A DNA stretch of 11,198 nt. It comes from Candidatus Nitrosopolaris nunavutensis (GTDB taxonomy: Archaea; Thermoproteota; Nitrososphaeria; Nitrososphaerales; Nitrososphaeraceae). The notes below the pieces were generated by a model, which did no database searches, was not told the origin of the DNA, and saw only the letters and a program-made list of their open reading frames with translations. This document shows, one piece after another, positions 1 to 6,712 of this stretch. The DNA lies in NCBI GenBank assembly GCA_002501855.1, contig DAOM01000212.1:1-11198 (forward strand), written 5' to 3'. The translations under genes were made by a program, and so were the position numbers. Positions within the stretch are counted from its first letter, which is position 1; the number at the start of each line of letters is the position of its first letter.

Positions 1-1994
1 CCTTTTGTAGATTGAGATATATTCTCCATGCTAACGTCATTTGCAAGTGGCATTGAAGCCGTCAAAATTTTTATTATTTCGAGCCGTGCCTTCTCATCCG
101 GTGCTCCAATGAACAATATCAAGTCTAATCTTCCAGGTCTCAGAAGTGACGTGTCTATTAGATCGGGCCTATTTGTAATTCCGATTACTATAACGCCTGC
201 ACTCCCTGAATCGTCCATCTCTGTCAGAAGCTGGGACAATACCCTCTCATTACCTGATAAATCATCCCCACCACGGGGTCTAGCGAGCGAATCCAGCTCA
301 TCAAAAACTACTACACAAGGCGAAGAAGCTTTTGCTTTCCTAAATATTTCACGGACTGCTTTTTCTGATTCTCCAACCCACTTAGACAATACTTCAGGAC
401 CCCTCACCATTATTATGTTCGCGCTGCTCTCGGTTGCCAAGGCCCTTGCAATTAAGCTCTTACCGCAGCCAGGAGCGCCAAATAATAAGGCTCCTCTAGG
501 GGGTTTGACGCCCATCTTGATGAAATTTTCCGGGACTTTAATGGCTGTGATGAGGTTATAATATAAGGTACGTTTGGCGTCATATAGTCCGCCTACGTCC
601 TCCCACCTGACTGCTGCAGCCTCTACGTAAAATTCTCTCATTGCTGTTGGAATGATTTCTTTCATTCCGTCTTTGAAATCTTTATTCCTGATATCCATTA
701 TCTCCAACATGCTTGGCGAGACCTTCTCTTCTTGTAATTCTATGTCCGGTAGGTAGCGCCGCAACGCTTTCATGGCAGCTTCTCTGCAGAGGGCTTTTAT
801 ATCTGCACCAGTATACCCATGAAGCTCCTTTGCCAAAGCCTGAAGGTCGATATCTTGGGAAAGTGGCATTCCTCTTGTGTGAATTTGAAGTATTTCTAGT
901 CTGCCTTCCACATTGGGCACCCCCACTTCTATCTCTCTATCAAATCTACCTGGACGCCTCAAAGCAGGATCTATACTTTCGGGTCTATTTGTAGCACCTA
1001 ATACTATTACATTACCACGTTCAGACATACCATCCATTAAGGAAAGCAATTGTGCCACAACTCTTTTCTCGACGTCGCCAAATGCCTCCTCTCTCTTTGG
1101 AGCGATGGCGTCGATTTCATCGATAAAAACAATACTTGGTGACGCATCTCTTGCTTCTTTAAAAATGTCTCGTAGCCTAGCTTCCGTTTCACCGTAGTAC
1201 TTGTTTACAATTTCGGGGCCATTGATAATAAAGAAATTCGCTTCGGATTCTGAAGCCAGTGCCTTAGCAATCAAAGTTTTCCCACAGCCAGGAGAACCGT
1301 ACATCAGTATTCCGTTATGAGGTTCAATACCTAGTCTTGCAAATATCTCTGGTTGTCGCAAAGGTAGTTCGACAATTTCTCGGAGACGCTTGATTTGTTC
1401 CGTTAGACCGCCAACCTCTTCATAAGTCACTCGCGGCTTCTTGTCAAGAGATCTCTCTGCCATTATATTCAGCTTCGTGGATCTTTCAATCTTGACGGTA
1501 GATCTAGGTGTTATTTTTTCTATACGAAAATCCATAGGATTCCCCAGAATTACTACAGATATCTCGTCTCCCTCAGTTACGGGGAACCCTCTGAGTCTAT
1601 TCTTTACAAATTCACAGAATTCCCTATCAAAAGAAACAGTACTGCTCCCGAGAGGCATCAGACCTACCGCTTTTGCAGATTTTGATTTTGCCTTGTGTAC
1701 TGACAATAGATCATTCAAAGCTACTCCTGCATTCTTTCTCGTCTGACCGTCGATCCTGATAATATCAATCTCGCTCTGCTCCTGAACGCTCGGCCAAGCC
1801 GTCACAGCGGTCTTACGTTTGCCTACTAATTCTATGACTTCGCCGGGTTCAATGCCCATTCTGCGCATCGAATTCGAATCAATACGCGCCCTACGTTTTC
1901 CTAAGTCCCGGTGTTTAGCTTCTAAGACACGAAGGTGTAATTTTGGGGAAGATTCGTCACTTGCATCGTTGCTTCTTCCACGAGATTTTTTCAA
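1..1994 (-). CDS. cdc48: CDC48/VCP-type AAA+ ATPase, 3' end outside window
   Basis: This encodes a double-ring AAA+ unfoldase/segregase of the CDC48/p97 family, a cytosolic ATP-driven machine that extracts and unfolds proteins, probably feeding the proteasome. I translated 664 codons. A CDC48 N domain covers about residues 13-180, starting [21 protein letters not shown]1 has Walker A GSPGCGKT (233-240), Walker B ending DEID (292-295) and the sensor/arginine-finger stretch [20 protein letters not shown]2 has Walker A GAPGCGKS (506-513), Walker B ending DELD (565-568) and [17 protein letters not shown]. Pore-loop aromatics are visible (NKYYGE in D1, SKWVGE in D2). About 60-70 C-terminal residues lie beyond base 1. 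The start is TTG at 1994: an in-frame TGA lies two codons upstream and there is no ATG until about residue 37. The gene follows EF-1 beta by 21 bp and is probably cotranscribed with it. Both Walker A loops are non-canonical (GSPGCGKT and GAPGCGKS instead of GPPGTGKT), but the lysines and acids are intact, so both rings should be active. Confidence 0.95.
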   Translation of the reverse strand, partial: MKKSRGRSNDASDESSPKLHLRVLEAKHRDLGKRRARIDSNSMRRMGIEPGEVIELVGKRKTAVTAWPSVQEQSEIDIIRIDGQTRKNAGVALNDLLSVHKAKSKSAKAVGLMPLGSSTVSFDREFCEFVKNRLRGFPVTEGDEISVVILGNPMDFRIEKITPRSTVKIERSTKLNIMAERSLDKKPRVTYEEVGGLTEQIKRLREIVELPLRQPEIFARLGIEPHNGILMYGSPGCGKTLIAKALASESEANFFIINGPEIVNKYYGETEARLRDIFKEARDASPSIVFIDEIDAIAPKREEAFGDVEKRVVAQLLSLMDGMSERGNVIVLGATNRPESIDPALRRPGRFDREIEVGVPNVEGRLEILQIHTRGMPLSQDIDLQALAKELHGYTGADIKALCREAAMKALRRYLPDIELQEEKVSPSMLEIMDIRNKDFKDGMKEIIPTAMREFYVEAAAVRWEDVGGLYDAKRTLYYNLITAIKVPENFIKMGVKPPRGALLFGAPGCGKSLIARALATESSANIIMVRGPEVLSKWVGESEKAVREIFRKAKASSPCVVVFDELDSLARPRGGDDLSGNERVLSQLLTEMDDSGSAGVIVIGITNRPDLIDTSLLRPGRLDLILFIGAPDEKARLEIIKILTASMPLANDVSMENISQSTK

Positions 1995-2015
1995 ATTTCA
2001 GCTTTGAGCTCCATC

Positions 2016-2306
2016 TCAAAACTTGGACTTCATTTTTACAGATTGTCTGCTTATGTTTATCACGTCGATCTCGCCAACACCCTCTGTATTTTTTATGAGC
2101 TCTTCTAGTCTATCCATCTGACCTGCTTGGTCTTCAATAAGAAAATCTCCGACAATTGCCTCCAAGCCAAATGCAATCGGTTCTTTTGCATGGGCCATCA
2201 TTTGGATACCATCGGGAATTACGGTCTTTAAGCGCTGAACCACATCCTCTAGGTCAGAATCAGCTTCGGCTGGGAGGATCCTGATTCTTGCAACAAGACG
2301 GGTCAT
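2016..2306 (-). CDS. ef1b: translation elongation factor EF-1 beta (aEF1B)
   Basis: This 96-residue protein matches archaeal EF-1 beta, the nucleotide exchange factor that swaps GDP for GTP on EF-1 alpha during translation elongation. Visible family features are the N-terminal strand TRLVARIRILPAEADSDLED, the segment AKEPIAFGLEAIVGDFLIED, and the C-terminal strand GVGEIDVINISRQ. Length is normal for archaea (about 90 aa). I chose ATG 2306 rather than the longer option at 2339, because those 11 extra residues would come from DNA coding for the zinc-ribbon protein in another frame, and archaeal homologues begin close to this methionine. The start lies 2 bp after the zinc-ribbon stop, so the pair is surely one transcript. 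An AAGGT-like Shine-Dalgarno element lies inside the end of the upstream gene. CDC48 follows after 21 bp. Confidence 0.95.
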   Translation of the reverse strand: MTRLVARIRILPAEADSDLEDVVQRLKTVIPDGIQMMAHAKEPIAFGLEAIVGDFLIEDQAGQMDRLEELIKNTEGVGEIDVINISRQSVKMKSKF

Positions 2307-2308
2307 AT

Positions 2309-2488
2309 CTACGGACCTTCGAATCCACACCCTACGCATTTATAATTTCTGGCAAATTCTCGGCAACTTTCACATCTCCAAATTAGAACATATCCACAGT
2401 TAGGACAGTAGTATTTGACGCACTCGTCGTTAGGCATTATAGGTCTACTACAAGAAGTACAAACAGGAAGCTGTAACGGCTGGGACAC
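2309..2488 (-). CDS. small zinc-ribbon protein (DUF1610/HVO_2753-like)
   Basis: This is a 59-residue protein with nine cysteines. Four CxxC knuckles are visible at C10-C13 (CTSC), C28-C31 (CPNCG), C39-C42 (CESC) and C51-C54 (CVGCG), enough to bind two zinc ions; C23 is the odd one out. Small archaeal proteins of this make-up, called predicted RNA-binding zinc ribbons and thought to act in translation, are commonly encoded just before EF-1 beta, as here (2-bp gap). The molecular function is not established. The start is GTG 2488: an ATATAAAT box at 2513-2520 is centred about 28 bp upstream, the spacing expected for a leaderless archaeal mRNA beginning at this GTG. The reading frame could extend further upstream without ATG, but that DNA is the promoter. 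Family assignment is from cysteine pattern, length and context. Confidence 0.9.
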   Translation of the reverse strand: MSQPLQLPVCTSCSRPIMPNDECVKYYCPNCGYVLIWRCESCREFARNYKCVGCGFEGP

Positions 2489-2512
2489 GTAACCTCGAAG
2501 GTTGATAACCGA

Positions 2513-2520
2513 ATTTATAT
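2513..2520 (-). promoter_or_regulatory. TATA box of zinc ribbon-ef1b-cdc48 operon
   Basis: The minus strand reads ATATAAAT, preceded by the purine-rich AAGGAAG expected of a BRE element. Its centre is about 28 bp before GTG 2488, so transcription should start at or next to that codon. The box lies just after the stop codon of the GGR-family gene, giving the downstream three-gene cluster its own promoter even if the reductase transcript reads through. Confidence 0.65.
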
Positions 2521-2525
2521 CTTCC

Positions 2526-3713
2526 TTAGCTTAATAATCGCCTAATTTCGTTACCTAGTATTGCTTTCATTATCTTTACTCCATGCCTTGATCCAAATAT
2601 TTTTGTCAAAGCAGCGGTATGAAAATCGAATTCCCGTACTCTGGATATTTCTTGAAGCTTCGATTCAGAAACACTAAGAAATAATTCGTCTAGCGTCTTA
2701 TTATCAACTCGTTCCAATATTCGTCTTGCGAGAAGCATCTTGTCAAACTCGCCTCCGAAAATAGCGAGCCAGCTTTTCTGGTAATCCCATAGCTTATTAA
2801 TGTCGTTTTCTTCATATGCCTTCGATATCGCCCTACCGGCAAGAATTCCTCCCATCCCGCATGTATAAATCCCGCCCGCCGTTGTCGGTTTTGTTTGGCC
2901 CGCTGCGTCCCCAATAATTATTGTTCGTCGAGCACTAATAAAATTCTCAATCGGACCGGAGACCCAAATCGGCGCATATACCTTACGAATAACTGAATAC
3001 TTCTCCCCTTTACTATCCATATATGATTTCAAGGCAACTGCCGCATTGATCCCTTTTCCGGCTACTCCTACTTTTCCAGTACCTTCTCCAGTCGGAATAA
3101 TCCATCCGAAAAAACCCGGATACTTATGACTGTCAAATTGAACCTCGACAGTCTCTCTCTCTATCCACGAAGCGTATACTTCATATTGTGCGGATTGAAG
3201 TATACCCTCACGTTTGCTCCGAATTACTGATGCCACCCCTCTTGCATCAATAAAGAATTTGCAAGTAAAATCACCTTCAGAGGTTTTTACAATTTGACTA
3301 AAATCTGCCTGATTATGATCTAGAGTCGGTTTACTTTCAGAAACAGAACGAACGGAACATCTTGTCCTTATCTCTGCCCCCAGTCTTTGTGCTTGAAGAG
3401 CCGCCTGTTTATCCAAGAGACGCCGGTCGAGGGCAATCACTTTTTGGGCTTCGGTATTAAGAATGAAAGAATGCGAAGGAGAAAAAATTTTTGCCTCTTT
3501 GATTCTACTTTCAATCGCATTGGCTGCAGGTACCATACCAAGATTTTTTAGGCCGTCGATACTAACTAAACCGCCGCAATGTTGCGGTGTTCCGATTTCA
3601 GGATCTTCTTCAAAGACAGCAACAGATCTACCTCCTGGAGCAGCAATTTCGCGTGCTGCTAATAGGCCGGATATGCTACCCCCTGCGATTATTACATCAA
3701 AATAATCTGACAA
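2526..3713 (-). CDS. geranylgeranyl reductase family FAD-dependent oxidoreductase
   Basis: This 395-aa flavoprotein belongs to the geranylgeranyl reductase (GGR) family. In archaea, members saturate double bonds of geranylgeranyl chains in membrane ether lipids, and others act on related isoprenoids such as quinones; the substrate cannot be told from sequence. Visible features are an N-terminal FAD Rossmann strand with IIAGGSISGLLAA (residues 8-20), QHCGG with the conserved cysteine C46, FIDARGVAS (154-162), the substrate-pocket stretch GFFGWIIPTGEG, and the family signature GDAAG...P...GG (268-281). The usual GxGxxG is altered to GGSISG, with serine at the third position. The start is TTG 3713: an in-frame TAA lies upstream with no ATG between, and the Rossmann strand begins six residues later. 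It is divergent from pth2 across 51 bp. Length is typical of the family. Confidence 0.88.
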   Translation of the reverse strand: MSDYFDVIIAGGSISGLLAAREIAAPGGRSVAVFEEDPEIGTPQHCGGLVSIDGLKNLGMVPAANAIESRIKEAKIFSPSHSFILNTEAQKVIALDRRLLDKQAALQAQRLGAEIRTRCSVRSVSESKPTLDHNQADFSQIVKTSEGDFTCKFFIDARGVASVIRSKREGILQSAQYEVYASWIERETVEVQFDSHKYPGFFGWIIPTGEGTGKVGVAGKGINAAVALKSYMDSKGEKYSVIRKVYAPIWVSGPIENFISARRTIIIGDAAGQTKPTTAGGIYTCGMGGILAGRAISKAYEENDINKLWDYQKSWLAIFGGEFDKMLLARRILERVDNKTLDELFLSVSESKLQEISRVREFDFHTAALTKIFGSRHGVKIMKAILGNEIRRLLS

Positions 3714-3745
3714 AATAACAGATAGGCAATCTATTTCTTAGTCTG

Positions 3746-3753
3746 TTAATTAA
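3746..3753. promoter_or_regulatory. palindromic TTAATTAA in divergent promoter
   Basis: The 51-bp gap between the GGR-family TTG start (3713) and the pth2 GTG start (3765) contains a perfect 8-bp AT palindrome, TTAATTAA. On the minus strand, TTTAATTA is centred about 36 bp before TTG 3713, a good TATA position for a leader of about 10 nt. On the plus strand the same element is only about 15 bp before GTG 3765, too close to act as its TATA box. The pth2 promoter is therefore unclear; a weak candidate is TATTTCTTA near 3732-3740. Confidence 0.45.
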
Positions 3754-3764
3754 AGTATATACCT

Positions 3765-4118
3765 GTGATTTACAAACAGGTAATCGTCGTTAGGAGGGAT
3801 CTTCGGATGGGTATTGGTAAGACGGCCGCGCAGGTAGCTCATGCAGCGGTCCTCGGAGCTGAAAGAACGAAGCAGTTTAATCCGGCCTGGTTTCAGAGGT
3901 GGTTCGAATCGGGTCAGGCAAAAGTCGTGGTAAAGGTGCAAACTGTTGAAGAGCTGACTTCATTGCGTAAGGTTGCCGAGACCCTGTCTTTGATAGTAGT
4001 TCAAGTGGAAGACAGGGGTCTCACACAAATTCCTGCGGGAACCACTACGTGTATAGGGATAGGACCAGCACCTACCGAGCTGATAGACAGGGTGACGAGC
4101 CGCTTGAAATTGCTTTAG
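3765..4118 (+). CDS. pth2: peptidyl-tRNA hydrolase, archaeal/eukaryotic type (Pth2)
   Basis: This encodes a 117-residue Pth2, which cleaves the ester bond of peptidyl-tRNAs that drop off ribosomes, recycling tRNA in the cytosol. It shows the complete family pattern: KQVIVVRRDL (4-13), MGIGKTAAQVAHA (15-27) with the conserved Lys19, Gln23 and His26, the middle strand KVVVKVQTVEEL, and the C-terminal signature EDRGLTQIPAGTTTCIGIGP (82-101). Length is normal (about 115-120 aa). GTG 3765 is chosen because KQVIVVR is the conserved N terminus; starting at the first ATG (Met15) would delete it. A T6 run at 4151-4156 may end the transcript. It is divergent from the GGR-family gene, with purF downstream on the same strand but under a separate promoter. 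Confidence 0.95.
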   Translation: MIYKQVIVVRRDLRMGIGKTAAQVAHAAVLGAERTKQFNPAWFQRWFESGQAKVVVKVQTVEELTSLRKVAETLSLIVVQVEDRGLTQIPAGTTTCIGIGPAPTELIDRVTSRLKLL

Positions 4119-4150
4119 CGCTTGACGCAATAAAGTGTGTAACAAGAATG

Positions 4151-4156
4151 TTTTTT
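4151..4156 (+). terminator. T6 tract after pth2
   Basis: Six consecutive T lie 33 bp beyond the pth2 stop, and archaeal RNA polymerase commonly terminates at oligo-T on the non-template strand. I see no strong stem before it. The assignment rests only on the tract and its position between pth2 and the purF promoter. Confidence 0.35.
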
Positions 4157-4203
4157 AGGGTATTGCTGCGTCTAATAACTGAAAGTGTACAAACGTTCTA
4201 AAC

Positions 4204-4213
4204 TTAATATATT
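4204..4213 (+). promoter_or_regulatory. TATA-like box of purF
   Basis: TTAATATATT is centred about 50 bp before the purF ATG, implying transcription from near 4234 and a leader of about 25 nt. A second AT-rich element, AAATATTTAG (4237-4246), is too close to the ATG to be the TATA box. I see no convincing Shine-Dalgarno sequence in the leader. Confidence 0.4.
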
Positions 4214-4258
4214 GACGATTAGGGGTATCCATCGGAAATATTTAGATATTGAGCAAAA

Positions 4259-5698
4259 ATGGTTCACGAAAATTGTGGAGTAGTAGGGGCATTCTCGCTG
4301 AACGGTTCTAACGTTATACCGTTCGTCATAGATTCTCTCCGTGCACTTCAACACAGGGGCCAGGAGTCCTGGGGCCTTGCAGTTCCAAACAGGATGCCGC
4401 TAAAAAAACTTGGACTAGTCTCCGCGGCAGCAGCGGAGTTTCAGACATTAGTTAAGAAGTACAAGTCGCATGCGGCGATTGGGCATGTTCGTTATTCTAC
4501 TTTTGGTAAGAGCACATTACAAAATGCTCAACCCTTAAAGGTAAAAGATTTGTGTGTAGCGCACAATGGCACGATAGCGAATGTAGAGGAACTGTCATCC
4601 ATGGTAGGTGGATGTACTTTCACTCCGCAAACTATGAGCGATACCTTGGTCGCAGCGCAGCGTCTTGTTATGCATACAACTGAAAATGGTAACTTTACTG
4701 AGGCTGTCTCTACCTTAAGAGATGAGATGGTTGGCTCGTTCTGTTTTACCTTTTTGACTGATTCCGGATGTGTGTATGCAGCGCGGGATCCAAAAGGCTT
4801 CCGCCCACTTGTTATGGGATATCATAAAGAGACCAATACCTATGTTGTTGCGTCAGAGTCTTGTGCTTTCTCTGCGATCGGAGCACAACTTAAACGGGAC
4901 GTCGTGCCTGGTGAAATTATGAAAATGAGCCTATCAGGGATTGAATCTGAACAATTTTCTGTAGACATGCCACATTCTCATTGTGCATTTGAATACACAT
5001 ACTTCGCCCATCCTAGCAGCATTATGGAAGGTGTGAATGTGTATGCAGCAAGGAGAAGGATTGGGAAGTTCCTTGCTAAACAATTCCCAGTTCACGATGC
5101 TGATGTTGTCATCCCGGTGCCGGATTCCGCGAGACCAGCGGCGTTGGGATATGCACTTGAGATAGGCAAACCTTTCGAAGAGGGATTACTCAAAGATAGA
5201 TACAGTAGAAGAGGTTCAATGCGCAGCTTCATAGAACCTCATCAAGAAAGTAGGATTGAGATTAATAAGGGTATTATTCCTATTCGCGAGGTGATTGATG
5301 GGAAAAACATTGTTGTTGTAGACGATAGCATTGTTAGGGGTAACAGCTCGATGTCCATAATTCGGACATTACGCGCAGCTGGTGCTAAACGAATTAGCAT
5401 GATAATAACATATCCTCCAATTAGCTATCCTTGCTATGCAGGCATTGACTTTCCATCGCAAGAAGAACTTTTAGCGTTTAGACATGCAAGTAATGATCTG
5501 TCAGGTACCGAGGCAGGAGATAAGATATCGAAAATAATAGGGGCAGATTACGTAGCATATAACAGTACAACAAACTTAGCAAAGGCCATAGGCATTCCCA
5601 AGGAAGAGCTGTGTTTTACGTGCTCAACAGGAGATTATTCTGCACTTGGGATAAAACCAATTTTCAAATCAAGAAAACAAATGAAAGGCGAGGATTAG
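4259..5698 (+). CDS. purF: amidophosphoribosyltransferase (PurF)
   Basis: This encodes a 479-aa PurF, which makes 5-phosphoribosylamine from PRPP and glutamine in the first committed step of purine synthesis. The start MVHENCGVVGAF places a five-residue propeptide before Cys6, the N-terminal nucleophile of the glutaminase domain. Other glutaminase features are ALQHRGQESWG (29-39), HVRYSTFG (76-83) and AHNGTIANV (101-109). The phosphoribosyltransferase domain carries the PRPP loop VVVDDSIVRGNSS (352-364). C242, C392, C452 and C455 (in HCAFEYTYFAHP, SYPCYAGIDF and CFTCSTGDYSALG) match the four [4Fe-4S] ligands of the Bacillus-type enzyme, suggesting an oxygen-sensitive structural cluster. ATG 4259 leaves a propeptide of typical size. 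No other purine gene is nearby, so it appears to be a single-gene transcript between its own promoter and the T7 terminator. Confidence 0.97.
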   Translation: MVHENCGVVGAFSLNGSNVIPFVIDSLRALQHRGQESWGLAVPNRMPLKKLGLVSAAAAEFQTLVKKYKSHAAIGHVRYSTFGKSTLQNAQPLKVKDLCVAHNGTIANVEELSSMVGGCTFTPQTMSDTLVAAQRLVMHTTENGNFTEAVSTLRDEMVGSFCFTFLTDSGCVYAARDPKGFRPLVMGYHKETNTYVVASESCAFSAIGAQLKRDVVPGEIMKMSLSGIESEQFSVDMPHSHCAFEYTYFAHPSSIMEGVNVYAARRRIGKFLAKQFPVHDADVVIPVPDSARPAALGYALEIGKPFEEGLLKDRYSRRGSMRSFIEPHQESRIEINKGIIPIREVIDGKNIVVVDDSIVRGNSSMSIIRTLRAAGAKRISMIITYPPISYPCYAGIDFPSQEELLAFRHASNDLSGTEAGDKISKIIGADYVAYNSTTNLAKAIGIPKEELCFTCSTGDYSALGIKPIFKSRKQMKGED

Positions 5699-5717
5699 TT
5701 ATCGACGACGTTTAGCG

Positions 5718-5736
5718 CTTAAGATTTCATCTCAAG
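5718..5736 (+). repeat. hairpin just after purF stop
   Basis: CTTAAGAT pairs with ATCTCAAG across a TTC loop, giving seven pairs out of eight with one A/C mismatch. No T tract follows directly, so it is more likely a 3'-end stabilising hairpin in the purF mRNA than the terminator itself. It overlaps an imperfect direct repeat, AAGATTTCAT/AAGATCTCAT, at 5721-5743. Confidence 0.4.
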
Positions 5737-5740
5737 ATCT

Positions 5741-5791
5741 CATGTACTGATTATCGTAATTCCAACCGCTTTCTTCTGTACATGTTTTTTT
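5741..5791 (+). terminator. stem plus T7 terminator of purF
   Basis: CATGTAC (5741-5747) and GTACATG (5778-5784) form a perfect 7-bp stem with a loop of about 30 nt, followed immediately by seven T (5785-5791). The T tract alone is a plausible archaeal terminator; the stem directly before it strengthens the call. It lies 43-93 bp beyond the purF stop. Confidence 0.5.
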
Positions 5792-6035
5792 GATCGACAC
5801 TGTTCGAATCGGTGTTAGTAGAATAACAGATACAACTAGGCTTCAACTATCTTGTTCTTATCCTGAAAACACGTGTTATTTACTCAAAATGACGTTAACC
5901 ATCGCTACCGATCTGTGCGCTAGAATAATAACCGATTTAGGATCTAAACCAGTTGTTACGGACTAAGTGTAACCTGAAGAGTAGACTCTATTTTGTATGA
6001 AACCAATTAAGACAGATAATCCTTAGAAATCAACA

Positions 6036-6045
6036 CTTAAAAATA
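6036..6045 (+). promoter_or_regulatory. TATA box of rpl39e-rpl31e
   Basis: CTTAAAAATA is centred about 28 bp before the rpl39e ATG at 6069. That spacing places the transcription start at or within a few bases of the ATG, so the mRNA is probably leaderless. No Shine-Dalgarno sequence precedes the ATG, which agrees. Confidence 0.6.
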
Positions 6046-6068
6046 GGATCACTGATTTCTTCGGTTAT

Positions 6069-6227
6069 ATGGCTGCCCGAAAAAAGACGGCCTTGAAAAT
6101 GAGGCTAATGAAACGTACAATGCAAAACAAAGCGGTCCCTGCGTGGGTAATAATTAGAACACATCGCCACGTAAGGACTAATCCTAAACGTCGCATGTGG
6201 CGCAGAACTGATGTAAACGTCGGGTAG
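6069..6227 (+). CDS. rpl39e: ribosomal protein L39e (eL39)
   Basis: This 52-residue, very basic protein is the archaeal/eukaryotic large-subunit protein eL39, which lines the nascent peptide exit tunnel. The family pattern is clear from end to end: MAARKKTALKMRLMKRTMQN, then KAVPAWVIIRT (21-31), then TNPKRRMWRRTDV (37-49). Length is within the usual 50-52 residues. The ATG is the only sensible start, with a TATA box about 28 bp upstream indicating a leaderless transcript. Ribosomal protein L31e begins within about 15-27 bp of the stop, the same order as in many archaea, so the two form an operon. Confidence 0.97.
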   Translation: MAARKKTALKMRLMKRTMQNKAVPAWVIIRTHRHVRTNPKRRMWRRTDVNVG

Positions 6228-6232
6228 CCTTT

Positions 6233-6240
6233 GAGAGGAG
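6233..6240 (+). promoter_or_regulatory. Shine-Dalgarno of rpl31e
   Basis: GAGAGGAG contains the GGAG core complementary to the CCUCC at the 3' end of archaeal 16S rRNA. It lies between rpl39e and rpl31e and is the evidence for preferring TTG 6254 over TTG 6242. An SD on the second gene combined with a leaderless first gene is a common archaeal operon pattern. Confidence 0.55.
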
Positions 6241-6253
6241 TTTGTTAGCGAAA

Positions 6254-6610
6254 TTGTCTTCTGAAGAAAGTGTAACTCGTATCGAAACCGTAAACCTGGG
6301 AAAAGCATGGATAACCCCCCGTTATAGAAGGACGGATCGAGTCATAAACATGATTAGGGAATTTGCAAAAAAAAGTATGAAGAGCGATGAAGTGAAACTT
6401 GATCAAGATCTGAATAGGCAGATTTGGAAGAGAGGTAAAACAAATCCTCCAAGAAAGGTTCGGCTTAAGCTGGTCAAAGATGAAGACGGGACGGTCGTGG
6501 TCTCTCTTTATGATGAGGCGACGAAGAATGAGCTAAATAAAATAGGACCGGAAGAAAAGAAATCACCTGAGTTGAAAACGAAAACAGAGGGACTTGAGGC
6601 TTCCAAATAA
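6254..6610 (+). CDS. rpl31e: ribosomal protein L31e (eL31)
   Basis: This encodes eL31, a large-subunit protein near the exit-tunnel mouth of archaeal and eukaryotic ribosomes. The core spans about residues 9-86: TRIETVNLGKAWITPRYRRT, then DRVINMIREFAKKSMK, then QIWKRGKTNPPRKVRLKL. It is followed by a tail of about 30 residues rich in Lys and Glu that I do not recognise as part of the family core. No ATG is available near the start. TTG 6242 would give 122 aa but lies only 1 bp after the GAGAGGAG Shine-Dalgarno element (6233-6240); TTG 6254 gives 118 aa with 13-bp spacing and is preferred, though neither spacing is ideal. It is cotranscribed with rpl39e. In many archaea eIF6 follows; here the next gene is on the other strand. 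Confidence 0.93.
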   Translation: MSSEESVTRIETVNLGKAWITPRYRRTDRVINMIREFAKKSMKSDEVKLDQDLNRQIWKRGKTNPPRKVRLKLVKDEDGTVVVSLYDEATKNELNKIGPEEKKSPELKTKTEGLEASK

Positions 6611-6681
6611 AATAGAATACTCTGAATCATCCCTTTCAATAATCAACTTGTGATTCGCTCAAGCAATTGGATCCTGCGGTC

Positions 6682-6712
6682 AAATCACACACTAACAAAC
6701 CAAACGTGATTT
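6682..6712. terminator. inverted repeat between convergent genes
   Basis: AAATCAC (6682-6688) and GTGATTT (6706-6712) form a perfect 7-bp stem around a 17-nt loop. It lies in the 123-bp gap between the convergent rpl31e and ftsZ-like genes, where a two-way terminator would be useful. No long T run follows on either strand (the plus strand has ATTATTTCTT further on), so the role is only inferred. Confidence 0.35.

Larger units (their letters stand above)
5699..6068. other. 370-bp gene-free intergenic region
   Basis: I find no convincing gene on either strand between purF and rpl39e. The longest ATG frame I followed (from 5889) is only 25 codons with no family resemblance. The region holds a hairpin right after purF (5718-5736), a larger stem with a T7 tail (5741-5791), a tRNA T-arm-like hairpin (5798-5814), a 10-bp palindrome AACACGTGTT (5868-5877), a small inverted repeat GTTAC/GTAAC around 5954-5972, and the rpl39e TATA box near 6036-6045. 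It could hide a small RNA or be the remnant of a lost gene. Confidence 0.6.

Noticed and set aside
28..2007. Several plus-strand open frames of 60-180 codons
   Set aside because: They are antisense to the CDC48 gene, have no recognisable motifs, and the minus-strand frame is continuous with full AAA+ signatures.
2307..2339. Longer EF-1 beta starting at 2339 with 11 extra residues
   Set aside because: The extra codons overlap the zinc-ribbon gene in another frame, and archaeal EF-1 beta starts at the MTRLVARIRIL methionine.
5744..5822. A complete tRNA gene around the T-arm-like hairpin
   Set aside because: Six acceptor pairs and the T arm can be drawn, but no D arm with GG in its loop and no 5-bp anticodon stem can be formed, so only a T-arm-like element is reported.
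5889..5966. A 25-codon ATG frame between purF and rpl39e
   Set aside because: It is very short, has no recognisable protein and no clear translation signal.
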